Part shown: positions 46,851-56,346 of the stretch, one piece after another | Position numbering within the stretch: position 1 is the first letter of the stretch | How the letters are laid out: each line of letters begins with the position of its first letter | Origin: an uncultured Methanobrevibacter sp. | Lineage (GTDB): Archaea > Methanobacteriota > Methanobacteria > Methanobacteriales > Methanobacteriaceae | Length of the DNA: 64,000 nucleotides | NCBI RefSeq assembly: GCF_902784195.1 | Contig: NZ_CACZTX010000008.1 | Coordinates: forward strand, 41,335-105,334 | Direction of reading: 5' to 3' | Notes under the pieces: model-generated | Told to the model about the DNA's origin: nothing | Database searches by the model: none | The model's input: the letters and a program-made list of their open reading frames with translations, nothing else | Program-made: the position numbers and the translations under genes

Positions 46851-47057
46851 TTTTATTTTAAACTATTTTTTACTATTTTTATTATTTTTCAATTTTTACT
46901 ATTTTTACAATTTTTATAATTTTCATTATCTCTCTTCCTATAATTTTTAATAAATTATTTAAATAAATAAATTAAATATTTTATTATATTATTTAAAAAA
47001 TTTAAATATATAATTTAAAATTTAATTATTTTTCTTTAACTCAATTTATGTGATTTT

Positions 47058-47897
47058 ATGATAACAGAAAAACAAATTGAAGATACCATTTATCAATTAT
47101 ACAAACAGGCTGCTATCGTTCTTGGAGATGATGTCAAATGTGCACTTGAAGATGCTCTTAAACGTGAGGATAGTGACTTAGGTAAGCTAAATATTGAAGC
47201 TATCTTAAAGAATATTGAACTTGCAGAAGAAAAGTCAATTCCAATGTGCCAAGATACAGGTCTCCCTATCATTTTTGTAAAGCTTGGTAAAGTTCATGTT
47301 GAAAATCTTTATGAAGGAATCAAGAAAGGAGTTGCAAAAGCGACTTCAGAAGTTCCACTTAGACCAAATGTGGTTGATCCTATCACAAGAAAGAACTCTG
47401 GAAATGTAGGGGACAAAGTGCCTATTGTAGATATTGAATTAATAGATGAAGATTATGTTGAATTCACTATCATGCCTAAAGGATTTGGATCTGAAAACAA
47501 CAATGCACTTAAGATGGCACTTCCTGCTGAAGGAATCGAAGGAGTCAAGGACTTTGTTGTTGAAACTGCACTTAAGGCAGGTGGAAAACCATGCCCTCCT
47601 ATCGTTGTAGGTGTTGGAATCGGTGGAAGTTCTGACATGGCATTGAAATTAGGTAAGAAAGCGCTTCTTGGAAAGGTGGGAGAGCGCAATCATGATCCAA
47701 CAATAGCAGAAATGGAACTTGAATGTCTTGAAAGAATCAATAAGGATGGAAAAGGACCAATGGGTCTTGGAGGAAGAACAACTGCACTTGATGTAAAGAT
47801 CTTGAAGATGGACACTCACACTGCAGGTCTTCCGATTGGTGTAGTTATTCAATGTTGGGCTGACAGGCATGCAACTGCTCGTATAGAGGATAATTAA
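47058..47897 (+). CDS. Fumarate hydratase, class I, alpha subunit
   Basis: Hydrates fumarate to malate in the incomplete reductive TCA branch. 279 residues equal the N-terminal Fe-S half of class I fumarases. Cysteines expected to bind the [4Fe-4S] cluster are seen in [18 protein letters not shown] and QCWADRHA. The beta subunit is not adjacent, as is usual in methanogens. Tartrate dehydratase alpha is a related alternative but less likely here. Confidence 0.92.
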   Translation: MITEKQIEDTIYQLYKQAAIVLGDDVKCALEDALKREDSDLGKLNIEAILKNIELAEEKSIPMCQDTGLPIIFVKLGKVHVENLYEGIKKGVAKATSEVPLRPNVVDPITRKNSGNVGDKVPIVDIELIDEDYVEFTIMPKGFGSENNNALKMALPAEGIEGVKDFVVETALKAGGKPCPPIVVGVGIGGSSDMALKLGKKALLGKVGERNHDPTIAEMELECLERINKDGKGPMGLGGRTTALDVKILKMDTHTAGLPIGVVIQCWADRHATARIEDN

Positions 47898-47994
47898 CTC
47901 ATAAAAAATTTTAATATAAATAAAATAAATATAAATTATCAAAAGTATTCATTTTCATTATTCATTTTAATATGTATTGTTTTCGGTGATTTAA

Positions 47995-48291
47995 ATGGTT
48001 TACACTATTGATGAGATTAGAAAAAGGGTTATGCCCATTGTCATTAAGTATGGTATTGCTAGCTTTGCTCTTTTTGGGTCTTACGCAAGAGGTGAAGCTA
48101 CTGAAGAAAGCGATTTGGATTTTGTGATGGATAAAGGAGATTTGAAAGGATTAAGATATGTCTCTTTGATACATGATTTGGAAAGGGAATTTGAATGTCA
48201 TGTTGATGTAGTTAGCAAAGATAGTTCTAATAAGGAATTTCTTTTGTCAATTGAAAAGGAAGAGGTTTTATTGTATGAAAGAAAAGGATAA
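47995..48291 (+). CDS. MNT-type nucleotidyltransferase (MntA-like antitoxin)
   Basis: 98 residues, minimal nucleotidyltransferase. The active-site pattern GSYARGEATEESDLDF (GSx10DxD) is complete, and a third Asp follows in CHVDVVS. In HEPN-MNT pairs this protein AMPylates the HEPN toxin and blocks its RNase activity. It overlaps the HEPN gene by 17 bases. GGTGAT four bases before the ATG. Confidence 0.88.
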   Translation: MVYTIDEIRKRVMPIVIKYGIASFALFGSYARGEATEESDLDFVMDKGDLKGLRYVSLIHDLEREFECHVDVVSKDSSNKEFLLSIEKEEVLLYERKG

Positions 48292-48616
48292 GAGAACTAT
48301 AAATATTGTTATACATTATTGTAATCGTATGGAAGATTACGCTAATCGTTTTGATAATGATAAAGGAATATATTTGTCAGATAACTTATACCAGGATGCT
48401 TGTGCATTAGTTATAATTCAGATTGGCGAATTTATTGGTAGGTTGTCTGATGAATTCAGATATAATCATAAAGAGATTAATTGGCAAGAAATTATAGGCA
48501 TGAGTAATATTTTTGCTCACAATTATGAAGATGTTATTGATGATATTGTATGGGATGTTATTCAAGAGGATATTCCCAATTTAAAGATTTATCTTGAAAA
48601 TTTATTGAATGAATAA
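48275..48616 (+). CDS. HEPN (HepT/DUF86-like) protein lacking the catalytic Arg
   Basis: 113 residues, all helical, HepT type. The family RNase motif R-x4-H-x-Y appears here as Ser77-Asn-Ile-Phe-Ala-His82-Asn-Tyr84: His and Tyr are kept, but the Arg is Ser. The rest of the C-terminal motif (DIVWDVIQEDIPNLK) is canonical. GAGGT (48262-48266) lies eight bases before the ATG at 48275; the ATG at 48251 is rejected. Second gene of the MNT-HEPN pair; the toxin may be inactive or altered. Confidence 0.85.
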   Translation: MKEKDKRTINIVIHYCNRMEDYANRFDNDKGIYLSDNLYQDACALVIIQIGEFIGRLSDEFRYNHKEINWQEIIGMSNIFAHNYEDVIDDIVWDVIQEDIPNLKIYLENLLNE

Positions 48617-48648
48617 TTTTAACTTTTTTTATATTTTAGAGGAATTTT

Positions 48649-50247
48649 ATGATACTTATTATAACTGGACACTTGGCTTATCCTTTGGTAAGTCAAATGG
48701 CTGAAAAATCAAAAAAGGAAACAGTGGTGCATATAGCAGAGACACAAGTTGCTGCTTTTTTGACTCCAACTCAAATAATCAAAGAAATCCATGAGCATTT
48801 TGAAGATAGATTGGATGATATTGATTTGATACTAGTTCCAGGTTTAATAAGAAAAGATACATTCCTCATTGCAGATGAATTTAATATTCCTTGTTATAAG
48901 GCATCCACAGATGCAGCAGACTTGGCTATGGTTTTAGACTTGGTCGATGATTTGGAATTGTCACAGTCCACTCCTGCAGACAAACTCATTTTAGAAGAGA
49001 AGAAGAAACAGGCATTGAAATTCATCGAAGACTTTGAAAATGATATTGAAAAAAGAGATGAATTGCTCAAGAAGGAAAACAACATCCTTGTGAGAAACCT
49101 TCCTGTTGGTGAGGATTTCCCAATGAGAGTGTTGTCTGAGATTGCAAGCGCTCCTATTCTATCAAAAGAGGATTTGATTAAAAAGGCTGAATTCTTCGTT
49201 GCTTCTGGCTCTGACATGATAGACATTGGTATGATTGCAGGTGAAGACAGGTCTGATGAGATACCTGATTTGATTGACACACTTCGTCCTATTGTGGGTG
49301 ACAGGCCTTTAAGTATTGACACATTGAATCCAAAGGAGATTGAAGCTGCAGTAAACCATGGAATTGATATGGTTTTAAGTTTAGACAATGGAAATTATGA
49401 AGAGATATTGCCTTTATTGAAGGAAAAGAATGTTCCTGCAGTTATTTTACCAACTAATTTCTCTGAAGGATATGTGCCTCACACCCCTAAAGAAAGGGTT
49501 GAATCCATGCAAAAATTGGTTTCAAACCTTGATGGCCTTGAAGTGGTCTGTGACTTGATTTTAGACCCTGTCAACAGTTCAAGCCTTGTGGATTCAATCA
49601 TTGCATTCCATGATTATCATGAAATTGACAAGAGGCCAATGTTCTTCGGTATTGGAAATGTAATTGAGCTTATGGATACAGATTCTGTAGGTGCAAATGC
49701 AGTTCTTGCAGGAATTGCAATGGAGCTTGGTGCAAGCATACTTTTCACTCCTGAGGAAAGCGGTAAGACTCATGGAAGTGTAAGGGAATTGGCAATTGCA
49801 TCTAAAATGATGTTCTTGGCTAAGAATAGACAATCTATCCCTAAGGATTTAGGTGTTGACCTTCTTGTATTCAAGGACAAGAAGAAAAGATTTGACTTGA
49901 AGCAGGATGACAATGTCCCTATAGTCAAGCAGGATGCACCTATCAAGTTCGTTAGGGATAAGGCAGGAAGCTTTAAGATCAGAGTGGAACATGCAATAAG
50001 CGTTAAGGATTCATATATAGTTGCAACTCACTTTAAGAAAACAAAGCCAACCATTAGCTTTGAAGGAAAAAGAGCCAGTGAGATCTATGAAGAGATTATT
50101 GAAAAGGGCCTTGTAACCAGATTAGACCATGCAGCATATCTTGGTAAGGAGTTGGAAAAAGCAGAGATTGCAATGCTCACTGGAAAAGAGTATGTTCAAG
50201 ACTTTGACTTATTTAAGGATCCTGAAGAGTTCATCAAGCAAAATTAG
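48649..50247 (+). CDS. Dihydropteroate synthase-like protein (methanogen family)
   Basis: 532 residues. A central TIM-barrel pterin-binding-like domain shows [15 protein letters not shown] near residues 185-200, [10 protein letters not shown] and ILDPVNS. It is flanked by an N-terminal domain (about 1-150) and a C-terminal domain not present in bacterial FolP. The family is conserved in methanogens and is probably tied to methanopterin metabolism, but the reaction has not, to my knowledge, been established. It follows the HEPN gene by 32 bases, probably by chance. Confidence 0.82.
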   Translation: MILIITGHLAYPLVSQMAEKSKKETVVHIAETQVAAFLTPTQIIKEIHEHFEDRLDDIDLILVPGLIRKDTFLIADEFNIPCYKASTDAADLAMVLDLVDDLELSQSTPADKLILEEKKKQALKFIEDFENDIEKRDELLKKENNILVRNLPVGEDFPMRVLSEIASAPILSKEDLIKKAEFFVASGSDMIDIGMIAGEDRSDEIPDLIDTLRPIVGDRPLSIDTLNPKEIEAAVNHGIDMVLSLDNGNYEEILPLLKEKNVPAVILPTNFSEGYVPHTPKERVESMQKLVSNLDGLEVVCDLILDPVNSSSLVDSIIAFHDYHEIDKRPMFFGIGNVIELMDTDSVGANAVLAGIAMELGASILFTPEESGKTHGSVRELAIASKMMFLAKNRQSIPKDLGVDLLVFKDKKKRFDLKQDDNVPIVKQDAPIKFVRDKAGSFKIRVEHAISVKDSYIVATHFKKTKPTISFEGKRASEIYEEIIEKGLVTRLDHAAYLGKELEKAEIAMLTGKEYVQDFDLFKDPEEFIKQN

Positions 50248-50421
50248 TTTTTCTTAAATTAATTGGTTTTGTCATTTTTTTCATGAAATTTATTAACAAT
50301 TTCATGTAAAAAATTTTTCACTGATTCTTTATAGTTATTTTTCAATTTAAGGGCATTTTAGAGGTATTTTTTAAAAAAAATATAAATATCCTTTCATATA
50401 AATATTTAAATTGGTGATTTA

Positions 50422-50940
50422 ATGAATTATACAAAAATACTTGGAATTTTATTAATTATTTTAGGTGTGCTATTTATAGCTTACCCATTGGTTAGTGCAG
50501 GGGTAGTGTCTATAATGGCAGGTGTAACTTTAATATCCTTTGGTTTAGTAGTAATGTTTAATGCATTCACATTATGGAGTTTGTCAACTGGCAGATCAAT
50601 TCTTGAATTGATAATGGGATTTTTATTGATCTTATTAGGATTCTTGTTCTTTGTTGATTTAGCTCCATTAGCTTTCCTTACCGCATACACATTTTATTTA
50701 ATTGCTATAATATTGATTATCATTGGTATTCTTGGAATCATTAACGGTGAAGGAACTTCAAAATGGGCTTCCGCATTGATATTGATTTTCGGTATCATTT
50801 TCTTCATAATGGGTATTTTATCAATTAACAATCCATTATTCATTGTAATTTTAATTGGTGTATGTTTAATAGTTAGAGGAATTCTTTTCTTAACTTTAGG
50901 TAGCGCATTTGATAAAATTGATAGTTTCGAAAACAATTAA
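50422..50940 (+). CDS. DUF308 (HdeD-like) membrane protein 1
   Basis: 172 residues with six hydrophobic segments in three helix pairs, each with a LGxLLIxxGxLF-type pattern, as in DUF308/HdeD proteins. In E. coli HdeD is linked to acid resistance; no role is known in archaea. GGTGAT three bases before the ATG. A similar protein is encoded at 59.6 kb on the minus strand. A hairpin and 13-base T run follow near 50966-50992. Confidence 0.75.
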   Translation: MNYTKILGILLIILGVLFIAYPLVSAGVVSIMAGVTLISFGLVVMFNAFTLWSLSTGRSILELIMGFLLILLGFLFFVDLAPLAFLTAYTFYLIAIILIIIGILGIINGEGTSKWASALILIFGIIFFIMGILSINNPLFIVILIGVCLIVRGILFLTLGSAFDKIDSFENN

Positions 50941-51062
50941 TGATCTAATTCAAGAATCTTATTAGGGGAATTTTTTCCTCTTTTTTTTTTTTAAGCGTTT
51001 TAACTATTTGCAATCTACTTTTTTTCTTACTAATCTATTAATTCCATTTATCTATTTTTATT

Positions 51063-52229
51063 CTATTGTCTAGAATATTTTAAAGGGATTTTCATAATCT
51101 TGATAACATAAACCATCATGATTAATGCAAGGAGAAGGAATAATGCTCCAAAAATGAAGATTGACATTATTCCAAAGCCATCCACTAAAAATCCGCCTAT
51201 AGCTATTCCTAATGCTATTCCCCCATTCAAGATGCTTAAGAATAATCCATTTGCAAGCTCGGGGCTATCTGGAACAACAGATGCCTCAATGTACTGGATA
51301 AGATTGTATCCCATTCCATCAAGCACACCGAATATTAAAATCAGTACAATAACTGGAATCAAATAGTTTGCAAATAGGTAAAGAAGCACAAATACTCCTC
51401 CACATACCAATTGGAAAATGATAAGTGTTGCCTTATCCTTTTTAGCTATTAGTTTTCCTCCAAGCCAAGTGCCGAAAATTGAAAACAATCCATAGATAAA
51501 TAGGAATATGCTTAACTTATAGGTATAAACATGGCTTACCACCTGTAAAAATAATGGTTGGTAATTGTAGACTATGCTTGCACCTATAGGCATCATTATT
51601 ATTCCAATGGTTGCAATAATGAATTCCTTTGACTTTAAGCTTGAAAACGGCATTTCATATGATTTGGATTTTCCCTCAATTCTTGGGCAGAATATGATTA
51701 TAAGAATCAATGTAATGAAATTTATTAGAAAGATCCAAGTCATGGCTATCTGATAGCCAAATATTGTGCCGAGGCCAGTTGTTATAGGCAATCCTATAAT
51801 GCTTCCAACTGATATTCCAAGCAATATCCTTGTAATGTAATCCTGCTCCTCTCCCTTTGGAGCTATCTCTTCACAAACTGTCAGAGTTATTGAAATGAAT
51901 GCAGGATAGAATATTGCAGACAATATCCTAAAAAAAGATGCTATGTAAATGCTTTTTGCAAATATAATCACTATATTTGAAATTGCAAATATGCTTAAAA
52001 TGCTTATGAAAGTTCTTTTTCTTTCATATTTTGAAAATAAAACAGGTATGAACAATCCGCAGATAGCTATTGTAAAGGTGAATGAACTTACGTAAAGTCC
52101 GGAAATGGCTATTGATGTATTGAAATACTCAGATATTTGCGAAATGATTCCAACTATGCTTAATGGAGTGTTAATTCCAAGTGTTGAAATCATTAGGATG
52201 TATAAGAGTATTTTAGGATTGGTTTTCAT
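51063..52229 (-). CDS. MFS transporter, DHA1-like
   Basis: 388 residues with twelve hydrophobic segments. The loop between helices 2 and 3 holds SKYERKRTF, a degenerate form of the MFS DRxGRR motif. N-terminal STLGINTPLSIVGIISQ resembles DHA1 multidrug or AraJ-like exporters. Substrate unknown. The promoter holds the palindrome TATAACACATGTTATA over its probable TATA box, which suggests local repression. Confidence 0.82.
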   Translation of the reverse strand: MKTNPKILLYILMISTLGINTPLSIVGIISQISEYFNTSIAISGLYVSSFTFTIAICGLFIPVLFSKYERKRTFISILSIFAISNIVIIFAKSIYIASFFRILSAIFYPAFISITLTVCEEIAPKGEEQDYITRILLGISVGSIIGLPITTGLGTIFGYQIAMTWIFLINFITLILIIIFCPRIEGKSKSYEMPFSSLKSKEFIIATIGIIMMPIGASIVYNYQPLFLQVVSHVYTYKLSIFLFIYGLFSIFGTWLGGKLIAKKDKATLIIFQLVCGGVFVLLYLFANYLIPVIVLILIFGVLDGMGYNLIQYIEASVVPDSPELANGLFLSILNGGIALGIAIGGFLVDGFGIMSIFIFGALFLLLALIMMVYVIKIMKIPLKYSRQ

Positions 52230-52274
52230 AGTTTATTTTCCTTTTTTTAAAATCAGATTAAATATGATATTATT

Positions 52275-52290
52275 TATAACACATGTTATA
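52275..52290. promoter_or_regulatory. Palindrome over the MFS promoter
   Basis: TATAACACATGTTATA: arms TATAACA/TGTTATA around two bases. On the minus strand it overlaps TTTATATAAC, a likely TATA box for the MFS gene about 60 bases upstream of its start. Confidence 0.5.
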
Positions 52291-52306
52291 TAAAGTTAAT
52301 ATTTAA

Positions 52307-52358
52307 TTTCATTTATTTTATTTCATTTATTTTATTTCATTTATTTTATTTCATTTTA
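52307..52358. repeat. Tandem 14-base repeat, 3.7 copies
   Basis: TTTCATTTATTTTA is repeated at 52307, 52321 and 52335, followed by a partial copy at 52349-52358 whose end supplies the stop codon of the small minus-strand frame next to it. A candidate variable-number repeat between the MFS promoter and the small frame. Confidence 0.85.
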
Positions 52359-52439
52359 TATGTACATTGTACAGATGCAAACTCCTCCAAATAGAAGGAT
52401 TAAAACAAAGAACCATGCAACTATCTTTCTTATTTTCAT
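52356..52439 (-). CDS. Possible 27-residue hydrophobic peptide
   Basis: Short frame MKIRKIVAWFFVLILLFGG..., one basic N-terminus and one transmembrane-like helix ending in CICTMYI. GTGAT lies exactly three bases before the ATG, the spacing used by many genes here. Its stop codon is within the tandem repeat. It could be a small membrane protein or signal-anchor peptide. Coding status is uncertain because of its length. Confidence 0.45.
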   Translation of the reverse strand: MKIRKIVAWFFVLILLFGGVCICTMYI

Positions 52440-52670
52440 TTTATCACAGAATGAATTTTATAATGATTTCATTTAAATTAGTTATTAGTTTTAATATTTT
52501 AGTTTTAATATTATAAAACAATAAATTATTTATATATATTAAACAAATATTTAATATACTATATAATATAGTATATAAAATTCAATATAAAAAATTATTT
52601 TAAAAGAATCATTTTAAAAAATTAATTTTATATTTACTTTGATTTTTAATTAACTAAAAAAGGTTTTTAA

Positions 52671-53543
52671 ATGACAGATGAAGAATTAACCATAGAAGAA
52701 ATAGGGAAAAAGTTAGAAAGTACTGGTTACATATCCAATAATGAAATCAGCACTTCTGTATTCTTATCCTTATCTTTAAACAAGCCGATCTTGATTGAAG
52801 GGCCTCCTGGAGTAGGTAAGACAGAGCTTGCAAAGGCTGTTTCCGAATGTTTAGGAAGGGAATTCTTCAGGATTCAATGTTATGAAGGAATTACCTTTGA
52901 ACAGATTGTAGGGGAATGGAACTATCAAAAGCAATTGCTCCATTTGGAAGCATTCAAAGGTAGCGAGAAAGGTGAAGAATCAATATTTGAAGATGATTTC
53001 TTTATTAGAAGACCACTTTTAACCTCATTTATGAATGATAAGCCATCACTTCTCCTCATTGACGAAATCGATAAGGCAGATGAGGAAGTGGAAAGTTTCT
53101 TGCTTCAGGCATTGGGAGAAAAGCAGATTACTGTAAATGACTTGGGCACTTTTGACCTTCAAAATGATTTGATGGTTATGCTCACTTCAAATGCACAAAG
53201 GAACTTGCTTGAAGAGACAAAGGACAGATGTCTTTTCTTATACATTTCATATCCTACAGTTGAACGTGAAATGGCTATTGTTAAAGCTAGAGTGCCAACT
53301 GCAGAGGATGGATTGGTTAAGAAGGTTGTTAATATGGTTCATAGAATCAGAACATTCAACTTAAATAAGAAACCATCTGTAAGAGCTTCAATTGATTGGG
53401 TAAGCTCTGTAATGCACTTGGATAAGGATTATAAGAATGTTGATGCTGCACTTGAGGACAGTGTTGGTGTAGCTATTAAGACAGAGCCAGACAAAGCTAA
53501 AGTTATAAAAGAAATCTTTAGAAACGAGTATATGAATGATTAG
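52671..53543 (+). CDS. MoxR-type AAA+ ATPase
   Basis: 290 residues. Walker [13 protein letters not shown], Walker [12 protein letters not shown], sensor 1 [10 protein letters not shown] and the C-terminal MoxR lid. MoxR ATPases act with VWA-domain proteins as chaperones that insert cofactors or mature enzyme complexes. The VWA partner follows 83 bases downstream. The client is unknown. Confidence 0.9.
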   Translation: MTDEELTIEEIGKKLESTGYISNNEISTSVFLSLSLNKPILIEGPPGVGKTELAKAVSECLGREFFRIQCYEGITFEQIVGEWNYQKQLLHLEAFKGSEKGEESIFEDDFFIRRPLLTSFMNDKPSLLLIDEIDKADEEVESFLLQALGEKQITVNDLGTFDLQNDLMVMLTSNAQRNLLEETKDRCLFLYISYPTVEREMAIVKARVPTAEDGLVKKVVNMVHRIRTFNLNKKPSVRASIDWVSSVMHLDKDYKNVDAALEDSVGVAIKTEPDKAKVIKEIFRNEYMND

Positions 53544-53626
53544 TTTAGTTTCTAACTCTTTAGAAATTTATCCATGAATGATTAGATTTAATTTCTGCAC
53601 ACTATTATTTATTTTAAGGTTTTATT

Positions 53627-54787
53627 ATGGAAGAGAAAATCGTAAGATTATCAAATGATTTGAGAAAAAAGGGAATGCCTGTGAGCGTCAGGTCTACTCA
53701 GTCTGCAATAGATGCATATGCAATATTGGGAGAGGATAATGTGGACACTTTAAAGGATGCATTCAGGTCAATTTATGTTAAAAGCAAGTATGACATCCCT
53801 AAATTCAATGAGTCATTTGATGGATTCTTCGCTAAGAAAGTTCCAAAGAAATTGGATAATGACCTTAATAGGGCTTACAGGCCAAACTCCATGAAAGGTA
53901 AGCTTTCACAGCATGAATGGAAAATCACCATGCAGAAAGGAAAAGGTGGAAAGCAAATTCAAATGGGTGCAGAACAGGCTATGGAATACTTTGCAGGAAG
54001 GCCAGTCCTTGAAGATAGGGACAAGGATCTTGCTAGGGATAACGATATTCTAAACAGTGATTTGTCAAAGCTTAACAAATACGATGAAAGGGTATTTGAA
54101 TTATGTGCAGAACTTGGAAGAAAAATCGCTAACAAGCAGTCAAGAAGAAAGAGATTGGCTCGTTCAAATAAGATTGACATGAGAAGGACAATGAGGCAAA
54201 ACATGAAATATGGTGGAGTGCCGATTGATCTTGTTCATGTTAAGAAGAAACCTCATAGGAAACAGCATTTGTTCCTGAATGATGTCAGCGGTTCATGTGA
54301 ATGGATAAGCAGTTGGTTTTTCATGCTTATGTTTGCATGTCAAAAGACATTCAAGGACTCAAGAATGTTTGAATTTGACAATAAAACAATAGAAACAACT
54401 GAATTTTTAAAAGAAAAGTATATGGTCAATGCATTTGCTGAAATAAGATTGCTTCGTATGCGTAATATGATGGTTAGAGGAACCTCCAATATGTTCACTG
54501 CATTCGAATCATTCATGAAGCAGGCAGATATAAGCAATAAGTCTTACATTATCCTATTGTCTGATTGCAGAGATTGGGCAGGTCCTAAGGTAAATGGAGT
54601 GCCTGCAAGTGTAGAGCTTATATCACAAATGTCAAGCATGGCTAAAAAGGTGGTTATCCTAAACCCTGAAGATAAGAAGAAATGGGATGTAGTTGACAGT
54701 TGCGTTTCATTGTATAAGGGAGCCGGAGCTCAAGTTTACGAAGTGAGCACATTGAACCAATTGGCTGAATTTGTCGCTGATATGTAA
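53627..54787 (+). CDS. VWA domain protein (CoxE-like), MoxR partner
   Basis: 386 residues. An N-terminal CoxE-like helical part precedes a von Willebrand A domain with the MIDAS residues DVSGS (about residue 222), RGTSNMF and SDCRDWAG. In carboxydotrophs CoxE works with the MoxR protein CoxD in metal-centre maturation of CO dehydrogenase. Here a comparable role on a methanogen metalloenzyme is conceivable but unproven. Forms an operon with the MoxR gene. Confidence 0.88.
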   Translation: MEEKIVRLSNDLRKKGMPVSVRSTQSAIDAYAILGEDNVDTLKDAFRSIYVKSKYDIPKFNESFDGFFAKKVPKKLDNDLNRAYRPNSMKGKLSQHEWKITMQKGKGGKQIQMGAEQAMEYFAGRPVLEDRDKDLARDNDILNSDLSKLNKYDERVFELCAELGRKIANKQSRRKRLARSNKIDMRRTMRQNMKYGGVPIDLVHVKKKPHRKQHLFLNDVSGSCEWISSWFFMLMFACQKTFKDSRMFEFDNKTIETTEFLKEKYMVNAFAEIRLLRMRNMMVRGTSNMFTAFESFMKQADISNKSYIILLSDCRDWAGPKVNGVPASVELISQMSSMAKKVVILNPEDKKKWDVVDSCVSLYKGAGAQVYEVSTLNQLAEFVADM

Positions 54788-54933
54788 TTTAAAAACCGAT
54801 TAGTTAGTTAAAAATTATTTAATTAAGAACTTTAAAATTAAAGATTATGGATTTAATTAAAAAAATTATAGATTTAATTTAAAAATTATATTTTTTCTTA
54901 TAAATTATTATTTTATAAAAGGATGACTTTAAT

Positions 54934-55854
54934 ATGGAATCTTGTACTAAATGTGGAAATCCAAATGTGATTATAAAAAGAAAAGCTTCCGGACAGGCTT
55001 TATGTAAGGATTGTTTTATTGAAAGCATTGAAAAGAAGGTCAAGCAAACTATCAAGAAGGAAAACTTTATTGAAAAGGGAGATAAGGTTTTAGTGGCATT
55101 GTCTGGAGGAAAGGATAGTGTAGTGACTCTTGAAATTCTCAATTCATATGTCAAAAGGCATATTATAGAATTATGTGCTGTAACCATTGATGAAGGAATT
55201 GCAGGTTACAGGGAGGAAGGAGTTGAGATTGCAAAGGCACATGCAGAGAGACTTGGAATTCCCCACAAGGTCGTTTCATTTAAGGACAGTTTTGGGATTG
55301 ACTTGGATGAGATAATGAAAAAGGAAAACCATAGAGGATCCTGTACCTATTGCGGCGTATTTAGAAGATGGATTATCAATAGGGCTGCAAGGGAATTTGG
55401 AGCAACCAAGATTGCTACAGGTCATAATCTTGATGATGAAACTCAGGCTATTTTAATGAATTATCTGGAAGGAAATACTGAAAACTTAGCAAAGATAGGT
55501 CCTAAGACAGAATCCAACAGTGAATTGTTCACAGTTAAAATCAAGCCACTTAGAGAAATTCCTGAAAAGGAAATTGGTCTTTATGCACTTGCAAAAGGTT
55601 TGGACATTCATCTTGCAGGCTGTCCATATGCTCAGGAATCATTCAGAATGGAAATTTCCAATATCTTAAATGAATTGGTTAAGGAACATCCAACAATAAA
55701 GTATTCCACACTTAGAGGATTTGATAAGATTAGGCCTGCAATCAGAAGAGAGTTGGAGCATGATTATGAATTTGACAGATGCGAACGCTGTGGAGAGCCA
55801 TCTTCAAATAGGTTATGCAGAGCTTGCACATTTTTAGAGGAATTGGGAAAATAG
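54934..55854 (+). CDS. tRNA 2-thiolation enzyme NcsA/TtuA
   Basis: 306 residues. N-terminal zinc fingers CTKCG...CKDC, PP-loop SGGKDS near residue 56, an Fe-S ligand region with CTYCG and CP(Y) in AGCPYAQE, and a C-terminal zinc finger CERCGEP...CRAC. This is the Ncs6/TtuA family that makes 2-thiouridine in tRNA, at U34 or U54. It uses a ubiquitin-like sulfur carrier, and such a carrier is encoded 124 bases downstream. Confidence 0.9.
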   Translation: MESCTKCGNPNVIIKRKASGQALCKDCFIESIEKKVKQTIKKENFIEKGDKVLVALSGGKDSVVTLEILNSYVKRHIIELCAVTIDEGIAGYREEGVEIAKAHAERLGIPHKVVSFKDSFGIDLDEIMKKENHRGSCTYCGVFRRWIINRAAREFGATKIATGHNLDDETQAILMNYLEGNTENLAKIGPKTESNSELFTVKIKPLREIPEKEIGLYALAKGLDIHLAGCPYAQESFRMEISNILNELVKEHPTIKYSTLRGFDKIRPAIRRELEHDYEFDRCERCGEPSSNRLCRACTFLEELGK

Positions 55855-55977
55855 GTTTTTCCACTTCATTTTTTTTAAATTTTTTATAAGCCCATATATT
55901 TTTAACAATTGTTATATTTTATATATGATGATTAACAAATTAAAAGTGAGGGGATAAAAAATTTATAAGGTGATTTT

Positions 55978-56178
55978 ATGAGTTTTACATTAAAGATCAA
56001 GGATAAAGTTGAAGAGAGAGAAATCAACGGTGATTTAACCATTAAGGATTTATTGGATGATTTGGATTTGTCTTCAGAAACCATGGTAAGCAAAAAGAAT
56101 GGTGAGATTGTTATAGAAGAGGAAACAATCGAAGATGGTGATGAGATAGAGTTTATCCAAATCATTTATGGAGGATAA
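55978..56178 (+). CDS. Ubiquitin-like sulfur carrier protein (ThiS/MoaD/SAMP type)
   Basis: 66 residues with the beta-grasp pattern and the C-terminal Gly-Gly needed for thiocarboxylation (FIQIIYGG). GGTGAT three bases before the ATG. Next to NcsA/TtuA it is the probable sulfur donor for tRNA thiolation, like TtuB or SAMP2. ThiS for thiamine or a MoaD role is also possible. No E1-like activating gene is nearby. Confidence 0.88.
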   Translation: MSFTLKIKDKVEEREINGDLTIKDLLDDLDLSSETMVSKKNGEIVIEEETIEDGDEIEFIQIIYGG

Positions 56179-56346
56179 TTTCTCTCTATTAAAATTAAAT
56201 ATTTTTTTATATTTTCATATTTTTCATTTCTTATCATTAATTTCTTAGTCTATTTTTACTTTTTTTCAATAATTTTAATAATTTTAATTTATAAATATAT
56301 AATTAGAATATTATAATTATTTATTTTTTTATTTTCAGGTGATAAT

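Noticed and set aside
52307..52358. CRISPR-like array
   Set aside because: Head-to-tail 14-base units without spacers and no cas genes; it is a simple tandem repeat.
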